The position numbers and the translations under genes were made by a program. A stretch of DNA of 64,000 nt from Bifidobacterium ramosum (GTDB taxonomy: Bacteria; Actinomycetota; Actinomycetes; Actinomycetales; Bifidobacteriaceae), in NCBI RefSeq assembly GCF_009299505.1, contig NZ_WBSM01000007.1:115516-179515 (forward strand), written 5' to 3'. How positions within the stretch are numbered: the stretch's first letter is position 1; every line of letters begins with the position of its first letter. Below, piece after piece: positions 1 to 8,900 of the stretch. The notes below the pieces were generated by a model. That model ran no database searches, was not told where the DNA came from, and saw only the letters and a program-made list of their open reading frames with translations.

Positions 1-412
1 GTAGGCGTCGTTGCTGGCGTTCCGCGCTGGCCTCGTCGGTGACGTCGTCGAACACGTTCCCATGGGCGCGGATCCAGTCCGTGAGCAGCTGCCAGCGTTG
101 GATCCATGGCATGCCGCGATCCCGGCAGGGGACGCCGTCGGCTTCGGCCATTCGGGCGATCCGTCGCCGGTCGGTGCATACCTTGCCGCCGTACACACCC
201 CATTCGAGCCCTCCGCTGGCCGCGTAGGCCAGGCATTCGGCCCGGACCGGGCACTGTTCGCACACTGCCCTGGCGACCGAGTGGAACGCCTTCGCGTCGG
301 CTGGACGGTGTTCGAACTCCAACGACCACAGGTAGTCGGACCAGGGTCGTGGGAAGTCGCGGCATTCGCCGGATTGCTTCCACTCCTCAAGACGATTCGC
401 GACCCCGCTCAT
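1..412 (-). CDS. WhiB-family iron-sulfur transcriptional regulator (3' end outside window)
   Basis: WhiB proteins are actinobacterial regulators that hold a [4Fe-4S] cluster with four cysteines. Read on the minus strand from the ATG at 412, the protein shows one Cys in ECRDF, then after 33 residues CEQCPVRAEC, giving C-x33-C-x2-C-x5-C. The turn motif GLEWGVYGG that binds sigma factor in this family follows. About 137 codons are visible and the frame is still open at the window edge, so the protein is longer than many WhiB proteins. The start ATG overlaps the stop of the upstream gene (ATGA), which suggests translational coupling. WhiB-like genes are common on actinophages and mobile elements, which fits its neighbours. 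Family call is firm; the role in this element is inferred. Confidence 0.88.
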   Translation of the reverse strand, partial: MSGVANRLEEWKQSGECRDFPRPWSDYLWSLEFEHRPADAKAFHSVARAVCEQCPVRAECLAYAASGGLEWGVYGGKVCTDRRRIARMAEADGVPCRDRGMPWIQRWQLLTDWIRAHGNVFDDVTDEASAERQQRRL

Positions 413-1620
413 GGCCGCACCGTCCCCGCTGTAGTACCGGCTTTCGCCCTGCGGCGTCCGGCGACGTCGTGGGTGGCATGGTTGCGTTTGTCGTATGCGC
501 ATACCGGGCATGCCTCTTGCGAGATGCTACCGTCGATGTGCTCCTGGCATAGCGAGGTGCGCAGCAGCGCCGCCCCGTAGATCGGCACGCGGCTCGCGGA
601 CAACGAGCTGACCGGTATCGCCCGGTTGGGATCCTTGACGACCGGCAGTGGGGCATCGGGCGCGCGTTTGCCCGTCGGATCGGGATGGGTGAGCATCTCA
701 AGCCGCAGCTGCACGTAGTTCGCGGCGAACTTGGCTCCATTGGCGAGCCGGGGCAGCCAGTAACGGTTGCGGTACGCCCAGTCCATCGTCGCGACGATCT
801 CGCCGTATGGCCGGTCGATCAGCAGTGAGTGGACGGCCTTGCGGTCGGCCATGGTCGCCGGAACGTCGAACCGTCGATCCACGGCGAGCAGGCGTTGCCG
901 GATGCCGTCGAGCACGCGAACCTCCTGGCCGGCGCGCTCTGTGACCGGCTCGGGCAGTTTGCCGGGCTCGGGCACCCACAGCGGGTTCCTGCATCCCCGT
1001 GGAGGCAGGGCCTTGCCCCAATCGGGCGTAGGAACGGTTCCAGGCTTCGAATTGGTGGCGGACGTCCGAGCGCAGGCTTGTCCGACGTTGAGGGAGACAT
1101 CCCCGAAGGGGATGAAGGGAGAATTGTTTATCACTTGTCTATTGGGTGACTTTCTGTCCGGAATTTCGGGACAATTTGTCCGCGAGCCGACATCCGTCGG
1201 TTCGGGTGACAATCCGTCGGGTGACAAATTGTCCTTGCCTATATCCGACTCGCCGGAGCAGGCCAGCGCGTCCAGGTTCCGGGGCTTCTCCTCGATGTTC
1301 TCGGCGGGACGGCCGCCGTCCATGACGACGTCCCACACGCGGGAGCGATGCCCCTTGGCGATCGGCTTGCGCGTGCGCGGATTGCGCGCGGACATCTCCT
1401 GGTCACCGAGCCTGATGTAGCCCTTGCGTTCCAACTCCTGCAACGAACGGATCACCGTGCGCTCACAGCATCCGCAGTTGAACGCAATGGTCTCCACGCT
1501 CGGCCAGGCGGCGGCGCCATCGTCGTAGTAGGCGCGACGGGCCAGATACACCAGCACGAACTTGGTGATGCCCTTGACGTCGTCACGCTCCCATGCCCAG
1601 TTCTCGGCCCTGCTGCTCAT
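409..1620 (-). CDS. Helix-turn-helix replication-initiation-like protein of a mobile element
   Basis: 403 residues. The N-terminal ~90 residues form a winged helix-turn-helix of the HTH_36 type (SVETIAFNCGCCERTVIRSL, then a wing), as found in phage and plasmid replication organisers and in HTH proteins of integrative elements. The middle (about 100-220) is low-complexity and proline/serine-rich. The C-terminal part has aromatic-rich segments (GEIVATMDWAYRNRYWLPRL) and ends with a CxxH/CxxC-like segment (CQEHIDGSISQEACPVCAYD) that could bind zinc. A strong ribosome binding site (GAGGAGGA) precedes the ATG. It overlaps the small ORF upstream and the WhiB gene downstream by ATGA junctions, so the three form a tight operon. 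A replication role is inferred from the family, not shown. Confidence 0.72.
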   Translation of the reverse strand: MSSRAENWAWERDDVKGITKFVLVYLARRAYYDDGAAAWPSVETIAFNCGCCERTVIRSLQELERKGYIRLGDQEMSARNPRTRKPIAKGHRSRVWDVVMDGGRPAENIEEKPRNLDALACSGESDIGKDNLSPDGLSPEPTDVGSRTNCPEIPDRKSPNRQVINNSPFIPFGDVSLNVGQACARTSATNSKPGTVPTPDWGKALPPRGCRNPLWVPEPGKLPEPVTERAGQEVRVLDGIRQRLLAVDRRFDVPATMADRKAVHSLLIDRPYGEIVATMDWAYRNRYWLPRLANGAKFAANYVQLRLEMLTHPDPTGKRAPDAPLPVVKDPNRAIPVSSLSASRVPIYGAALLRTSLCQEHIDGSISQEACPVCAYDKRNHATHDVAGRRRAKAGTTAGTVRP

Positions 1621-1802
1621 CGACAGTCCTCCTCGACGTCACACCGCCGGTCCGCTTCACGCCGTTCGCGCAGTCTTGCGCCGATCTCGTCGCCCAAGCG
1701 GGCGGCGCGGCACAACGCATACGCGAGAACGCCGCCGGAAACGCACACGGCGACCACGACCATCCACCACATGGTTCGGCCGGATTCGAGGGGATGTCCC
1801 AT
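1617..1802 (-). CDS. Small single-pass membrane protein of the mobile element
   Basis: 61 residues, with one hydrophobic segment at about residues 11-31 (MWWMVVVAVCVSGGVLAYAL) followed by a basic, then acidic, cytoplasmic-type tail. Its stop overlaps the ATG of the next gene. A start at an internal ATG (1772) would give a slightly shorter form. No family is recognised. Position inside an operon with ATGA junctions is the main support. Confidence 0.5.
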   Translation of the reverse strand: MGHPLESGRTMWWMVVVAVCVSGGVLAYALCRAARLGDEIGARLRERREADRRCDVEEDCR

Positions 1803-1813
1803 GGACGCGCGCC

Positions 1814-1987
1814 TCAACGGCGCGAGCCCCGGGACGGGTGGGCGAGCATGGACAGCACATGAGCTTTCGCAATGCGCATGTCGACGTTCCCATCGACTCG
1901 CGTCGTCCGCCGCGCGGAGTCGCGCGAACGGGTAGGCTCGGAAACATGCGCCGGGCGAACGCCGGCGGCATTGGTAGAATCGGTCAT
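1814..1987 (-). CDS. Small hypothetical protein of the mobile element
   Basis: 57 residues. The start is chosen because a clear ribosome binding site (AAGGAGGAT) sits 6-7 bases before the ATG at 1987; a longer in-frame ATG at 2062 lacks one. The product is polar and arginine-rich, with no transmembrane segment and no recognised domain. It lies in the same orientation between the XRE-like gene and the small membrane protein. Confidence 0.45.
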   Translation of the reverse strand: MTDSTNAAGVRPAHVSEPTRSRDSARRTTRVDGNVDMRIAKAHVLSMLAHPSRGSRR

Positions 1988-2074
1988 GGCGATGATCCTC
2001 CTTCGGGGAATCGGGACAGCTGGCGTCTGATCTTGGCGGATGCACGCGCCGGCGCGTCCCATGGTTGTTGCCGT

Positions 2075-2362
2075 TCAATCCCCGTGTCGGGTTCCAGCCG
2101 GTCCGGGGATTCTTGTTTCGGGTTTCCACCCGCCGTCCGTCAGGTATGCATCGATGCCGAGCACGTACCCCGGGGACAGGTTTCGGTGAATGGCCAGCCA
2201 GATCAGATCGGACTGCTGCCACGGTATCGAACCGTTGACCTTCCCCGCGACCGAGGATTTGGACTTGCCCATCTCCTTCGCGAGGTCACGGCAGCTCAGA
2301 CCCGCCGCCGTCATGTATCGACGCATCGGAGAATCCAATCTTTTTGCTGTCAGTCCATTCAC
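2075..2362 (-). CDS. XRE-type helix-turn-helix protein
   Basis: About 95 residues from the GTG at 2362; a TTG at 2398 would add 12 residues. The segment LSCRDLAKEMGKSKSSVAGKVNG has the spacing of an XRE/Cro-type helix-turn-helix, followed by a second conserved stretch (WQQSDLIWLAIHRNLSPGYVLG) seen in such small regulators. No ribosome binding site precedes the GTG, but a TATATT box about 8 bases upstream would allow a leaderless transcript. It is divergent from another XRE gene with less than 100 bp between them, the arrangement of a phage or element immunity switch. The regulated genes are not known. Confidence 0.62.
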   Translation of the reverse strand: MNGLTAKRLDSPMRRYMTAAGLSCRDLAKEMGKSKSSVAGKVNGSIPWQQSDLIWLAIHRNLSPGYVLGIDAYLTDGGWKPETRIPGPAGTRHGD

Positions 2363-2459
2363 GATAGACAATATATCAGGGAACTTGCGTCGAAGCAAAT
2401 CGCTGTTGTAGGATTGTGTCCATCAGCAATGGACGTATGCAAATATGGAGGAACCTGAT

Positions 2460-2948
2460 ATGACAAGTTTTGAATCATCTCCCGGAACCAATGGACTCGG
2501 CGACTACATGCAGAAGGTGTTCATCTGGAACGTCAACATGCAGCTGACGGGACGTGGCCTGAACCAGCAGGCACTGTGCGCCCCGTTGGGGCTGAAGAAG
2601 GGTGCGGTGTCCGCGAAGATGACCGGCAAGACCACCTGGACCATCCAGGACATCGCCGCGGTGGCGGAGTTCCTCAACGTCTCGCCCCTCTACCTTCTGG
2701 ACGCGTCGATGTACGAGCAGATGATGCGTGGCATGAACGGCGACGGAGGTGCATCTTTGGTGGCAGCGGCCACCGCCGGGTTTCCTGTGCGCGCGGCTGA
2801 AGGCCAGGCTGACGGCCTGAAACCGTTGGAAACAAAAGGCTCCGGGCCACGATACCTCGTGGAGCCCGGAGCCGGTGGGTACCCCCAGAGAGATTCGCAC
2901 GGTTCTCCTCAGGGTCGTCGATGCCATCCTTGGAACAGGGCAGTTTGA
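2460..2948 (+). CDS. XRE-family regulator with read-through C-terminus at the element boundary
   Basis: Start at the ATG at 2460, 6 bases after GGAGGA. Residues ~25-85 form an XRE helix-turn-helix (LNQQALCAPLGLKKGAVSAK, then WTIQDIAAVAEFLNVSPLYLL). After about residue 105 the frame continues through a long hairpin at 2838-2873 into sequence that is antisense to the large secreted protein, so the last ~40-60 residues are probably not native. It faces away from the minus-strand XRE gene, as in a cI/cro-like pair. DNA binding is well supported; the target and the true C-terminus are uncertain. Confidence 0.66.
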   Translation: MTSFESSPGTNGLGDYMQKVFIWNVNMQLTGRGLNQQALCAPLGLKKGAVSAKMTGKTTWTIQDIAAVAEFLNVSPLYLLDASMYEQMMRGMNGDGGASLVAAATAGFPVRAAEGQADGLKPLETKGSGPRYLVEPGAGGYPQRDSHGSPQGRRCHPWNRAV

Positions 2949-5900
2949 TGGTCGAATCGCCGATCGTGATGATCGCCACATCGGTCTGCTGCTGGTTCTC
3001 GGCATCGGCTTTGGACAGCGCGACGCTGATCTTCAGTCCGAGCAGGTTCACGTACAGCAGATCACCGTCCGACAGCACCTTCAGATTGAACACCTTGCTG
3101 ACGCCTGGCAGCAACTTGCCCAGGTCGATCACATCGAGACGCTCGGCCTCGGGCAGATAGAGCGCCTTGACCAGTTCGTTGACGATGGTGAACAGGACGT
3201 TCAGCAGCACCGAGTTGGCTTCCGCATCGACCAGGTATGCGCGCTTGGTCTCGCCGACGAATCCGCCGGCCAGTTCCCCGCTCGTGACCTTCTTCAGTCC
3301 GGTCACATGCGAGCTCTTGATGCGAGCGAGATCGGCGTATCCGACGAAACCGCCGGCCACTTCTCGACCCGTCGCATTGGTTTCGCCGCGACCGTGCTCG
3401 GTACCGCCGTGCGTGGCCGTGACCGTATATCCGGCGCTGATGCCTGAAACCTTCGAGTTCTCGACGTGCGAGCCCCAGATGTTGAGCACGCCGGCGGTCA
3501 CGTTGAGGATCTGGCCGAGTGCGTTGACCTTTTCGGCGCTGACGGTGCCGGACTTGCCGAGATGGCCGATGAAGCCGCCGACATAGTTGACGCCCGTCAC
3601 GCTGTTGAGGTTCGCGACGCTGGATTGCTTGACGGAACCGTTGATGAGTCCGCCGCCGAAGCCGCCGGCCGCGCCGGTGAACCGGGTCGAATCCATGACG
3701 CCGCTCGTGGTCGACTCGTGCGCCTTGACCTGGATGCCGTCCGATACGCCGGTCACGCGGGCGCCGTAGATGAACGTGCGGAACGCTTCGAGCACGCCGA
3801 TCTCGTTGGTCTTGAGCAGACCGAGCAGGATGTTCGTGTTCTGGTTCGGCTCGACCTCGTTGCCGCCGACGGATGCGACGGACGACACGTCCGCGAGGCC
3901 GAAGAAGCCGCCCGCGTACTGGCCGCCTTCCACGGCGCGCAATCCGGTGACGACGAGCTCGGCGGGATCCTTCGACACGTCCACGTCCTGAGTGGAGTCG
4001 TTGGACTTCGCGGAATCCTTGTCTCCGAGGATCGCGGCCTGCAGGCTGCCGGCGAAACCGCCCGCGTTCAACGCGTACTTGGTCGCGCCGCTCTCGTCAC
4101 TGTAGGCGCCTTCGACGGTGTAGCCCCATTCGTTGCTGTCCGCGCTCACATGCGCGCCGCGGATCGTGACGATCGTGGCCTGCAGGACCCGCACCAGTTC
4201 GGTCGGGTTCGAGATCAGACCATTCAGCAGTCGCTGCAGGAACCCGTCGGACGAGTTCAGGTCCAAGTCCGCGGTCGCACCGCTCGTGGCCAGGCCGATG
4301 TAGCCGCCCACATTGTTGCGGCCGGACACCTTGCGCAGGTTGGTCACGTTCACGCCCGCCGCCTTGTTCGCGGTGCTGCCGGACGGTAGATCGTCGCCGT
4401 TGGAGTCGAGATCGCCCCACAGCTGCGCGCCCACGCCCATGCCGACGTAGCCGCCGGCGTTGCCGGTGCCGTTCGTGACGCTGCTGCCGGTGGCGGACAC
4501 CTTCATGCCCTTGCGGCAGCCGATCACGCCGGACGATTTGACGACGGGCACGAACACCTTCGCCACGCCGACCAGCTTGCCCAGATCGACGTCGAGACCC
4601 AGCAGGTTGAGGCTGCCGAATGTCGCGGCCTGGCCGGCTTCCATCGTGCCGGCATATCCGCCGACGGCTCGCATGGCGCTCACGGTCTTCACGTCCTCGG
4701 ACTGCCCGTCGGTGATCACGCCGGTGATCATGATTCCCACATGGCCGCCGGCCACGCCGGAATCGCGCAGGTTCGCGCCCGACGCATACTTGCCGCGTCC
4801 GGCGACGACATTGAAGCCGAACACGTAACCGTTGAGGTACGCGTCCAAGTCTTCCTGCGTCGTGATCGTCTTGTTCTTGACGTTCTTGGCGATGTCGGTG
4901 AATTCCTTGCCGTACGCACTGTACTTGCCGATGTTGTTCACCCACGTATTCCACTGGTCGATGCTCGCGTTGCGCAGCGGGCCGGTGACCTTGGTGTGCT
5001 GTTCGGTCGGATAGACGACGGCGAGCACGCCCGCAAGGTTGTCGATCTTGATCAGGCCCTTCAGCAGGCCGATGGATCCGGTTTCCGCCGTGCTGCCCGG
5101 TTCCATGAGTCCGGTGTAGCCGCCGGCGATCTCCTGGCCGTAGACGCTGCGGATGCGGGCCGCGTACGCGACCTTCTGCGGTCCGCTGTACTTGCCCTTG
5201 TTCGCGCCGTCCTTATGGTTCTCGTTCTTCCACGAGGCGTCGTTCAGACCCCAGATGTGGCCGCCGTTGTCGTGGCCGACGTAGCCGCCGGCCATGCCGC
5301 GGCGGGTCGTGCCGTCGGAGGTTCCCTGGGCGCGCACCGCGCCGCCGCAGATCGCCGCGTCGGTGGACGAGTTGCGGATCGTGGGTACGAAGTCCTGCAC
5401 GAGGCTGGCGGCGTCGCTGACATCGACGATGCTGCTGAGAATGGTCGCATCACCGAGGATGTCCGCCGCGGCACCCGGCTGCATCGTGCCGACATAGCCG
5501 CCCGCGGAGATCTGGCCGATGATGTAGACGAACTCGTGCGAGCTGGAATCCTGGATGTGGCCGCCCTTGATCTGACCGGCGAAACCACCGGCCATGCCGA
5601 GCGCGTTGCTCTGGTCGTCCGTGTTGGAGGCGAGTACGGAGTAGCCGCCGATGCCGCCGGTCACGTCGGAGTGCTCGATCGTGGAGACGACGGCCGACAG
5701 GACGGTCAGCACGTTCTGAATGCCGATGCTCTTGCCGAGGATCTTCAGACCGCCGCCGACGGACGCCGCGGAGCCGATGTCCATCTTGCCGATGAAACCG
5801 CCCGCGTATCGGGCACCGGTCACCGCGTATGCGCTGGCCGAAGACAGGTACGTGTCGTCGATCGAACCGGTCGTTTCGAGGTTCTTCGGAGCCTTCACAT

Positions 5901-8900
5901 CCGTGCGGCGCAGCTGGGTCAGGTCGCAGTTCGACACCTGCACGCCGGAGCCGTAGCCGATGAAGCCGCCGGCCGAGCCCGAATTCGAGTCGGTGGACGC
6001 GATCGTCGTCGCGGTCACGGTCAGGCCCGGATCGTCGGGATCGGTGATGGTGCGGCCGCTCGTGGTTTCCTGCGTGGTGGCGTCCGTGTGCACGCCCGCA
6101 TTGGTGATGACGGGTACGTACGCGTTGGCGATGGAGGCCAGGTCATCGGCGCCGATGGTCAACGCGCCGTCGCCAAGATTGCCGAGCACGCTGATGCCAC
6201 CGTCCGAGCTGGCGAGCGCGCCGGAATGCACCTTGCCGCCGAAGCTGCCGGCATAGGCGCCGCCGGTCACGGTGTCAAGGTTGTAGACGGCCCACGCGTC
6301 CTTCTCGCCCTTTACGGTGTCGTCGACCGTGCCGCTCTGGAAGTCGCCGGTGAAGCCGCCGGCGATATTGGCGGTCACGGAGCCGCTGTTGACGTAGCGG
6401 ACGTCCACGTTGTCGTATTTCGGAATCAGGTACGACACCGCCTTGAGCAGTCCGCCGTCGATCTTCACGAGGTCGAGGATCGAATCCTTGTCGGCCACGT
6501 CGGCCAGTCCGCCGGTTTCGGACAGTGCGACGAAACCACCAGCGACGCCGGCCGCGCCGTCCGCCGTAACCGTGTGCAGGTTGTCGACGTGCGCGTCCGC
6601 GACCTGCGTGCTGTTCGACTGTGCGAGGAAACCACCGGCATAGTACGTGGTCGGATCGTCCTTCTTGTACGCGCCCTTGGCGGCGACGGTCATGCCACGG
6701 GCGATGCCGTTGACGTTCGCCGCTTCGATTTCGACCATCACGCCCTGGGCCACGGACAGCAGACCGCTGATCTTCAGCGCGCCCAGACCGAGCAGGTTCA
6801 GACCGTCCGAGCCGACGAGATCACCGGGACCGGACACGCCGATGAAGCCGCCCGCGTAGTTGTTCGCGGTGACGGAGGCGACGTTGTCGAGCGTCACGCC
6901 CGCCGTGTCGGGAACGGGGTTGATCTCGTTGCCGTCCGCGTCCTTCGTCTTATAGGCGGTCGTGGCCTTGCCGATGCGGCCGCCGGTGGCCTTGCCGATG
7001 CCGGCGGACGCGTAGTCGCCGCTCGCCGTGACCGTGTAGCCGGCGTCTGTGGTGCCGGCGACGCTCAATGCACTTACCTCGAATGGCAGATAGCCACCCA
7101 GACCGATCGTGTCATTGACGATGCCGCCGATGGATGCGGTGCCGAGCTGCCCCGCGATGCCGCCTGCATACGAACCCTGCGCGGTCACGGACTGCAAACC
7201 GGTGACCGAATTATCCTGTGCCGTGGGGAAGGCACGCGCATGCTTCGTCTTCCAGAACGGGTAGCTCGTCAGATGCTCCGCATCGGAACGAGCAATGGTC
7301 GCACCGTCACCACGGCCGACGATGCCGCCCGCATAATCATGCGCGGACGACACGGTTATGGTGCCGCTCATGGTGAGGCCGAGGATGGCGGACGGCGCGA
7401 TGCCGACCAGACTCAGCAACGCGGAGGCGTCATGATTGCCGGTGAGCGCGTCCTTCAGAATCGTGCCGACCGACTCAAGCAGGTTGTACTGGTTCTTATC
7501 GGTCGAGTACTGGCCCAGAGCGGTCAGCCAGCCCAACGTTTCGATGCCGGCGAAGCCGCCGGCGTATGCAAGCGTGGTTTCCGTCTGCCCGCTGGGGTCC
7601 TTGACACCGGATGCGGTCACGTCGACACCGCCCCGCACCGTATCGTTCACGGCGAAGCTGTTCGCCAGTGCGCCGGTGAAACCGCCCGCGAAACTGGCCG
7701 CGTTCACGGTCACCGACTGTGCCTCGACCGAGGACCCTTCGATCAGGCTTTGCGGCTGGGCCGCCTGATACAGGTCGACGCCCAGATTCTCCAAGGTGCC
7801 CTCAAGCACACCGTTACGGGTCACACCGGCGAAACCACCGGCGTACATGTGGGCCTTCACCGTGTACGCCTCGGCACTGGTCACCGACGAGTTCTCGATG
7901 ATCGCGCCGATCTGATTGCCGACGAAACCGCCGGCGTAGTCCTGCGCGTCCGAACCGATGACCGTGCCCTGTCGGAAATCGACGACCGTGTTGCCGGACA
8001 GCGTCGGATTGTAATATCCGATCGGAATAAGGCTCCCCACCTTGATCAGACCGCCGTTCAGCAGCCACTTGACCAAATCGCCCAGACCAAGACCGGGAAT
8101 ATAACTGAGGATCTGCGCGAGCACATCGATGATCGCGCCCAACGCGGCCGAAACGATCTCATACTGGGTTTCGCCGGTCGCGTAGCCGACGAATCCGCCG
8201 GTCATGCCCTTCACGTTCGACACGGTCACATTCGCGACCTCGCATCTGCTGACGGTCACGTCGCCGTCGATGCGTCCGGCGAACGCGCCGGTGGCGAACA
8301 GCGACGGATCGGCCGCCCTGACGTTCAACAGGCCGGTAAGGATGTCCTTCAGCCCGAGGTCCAAACCAACGAGTTTGGCGAGCGTATCCACCAAGCCGCC
8401 GATGACCGTGCCCAGCAGGAATCCCAGCAGATCGGTCAATGCCGACACCAATGTCGTGGTTTCCTCGGTTTCGGTGGATTCGTTGGATACGGAGACGTCA
8501 TTCAGCCGAATGTTGGAGACCACGGTTTCACGCAGCGACTTCAGACCACCGGCGCTCTTGTCCAGACTGACCTGATTGCTGATCGTACCGAAGAAGCCGA
8601 TGCCGGACTGTTGCTGATGATTGATCCTGCCGGTCTGACGGACAACGACCTTCGAGATGGTGGGGCGGTCCGCCTTATCGGTGACGGCATCGCCTTCGGC
8701 GTTGATGCCGTTCCAGAGCGTTTGTGCCGTGCCGGGATCCTGCGACTTCGCGCCGAGCATGATCGCGGAGAACATGAGCGGCGTCCAGTTGGTGTTGTTC
8801 CGGTCGGCCGCGTTCTCGGACAGATCGATGTCGCGGAAGATGATGTAGTTGGCGGTGTTGGTGTAGGTGACGCCATCGACGAGCGTGTTGTTGCCGCCGA

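Noticed and set aside
2838..2873. tRNA or tmRNA 3' end used as attachment site
   Set aside because: The sequence is a plain hairpin with a T run on the minus strand; no T-loop GTTCGA or acceptor CCA pattern could be found.
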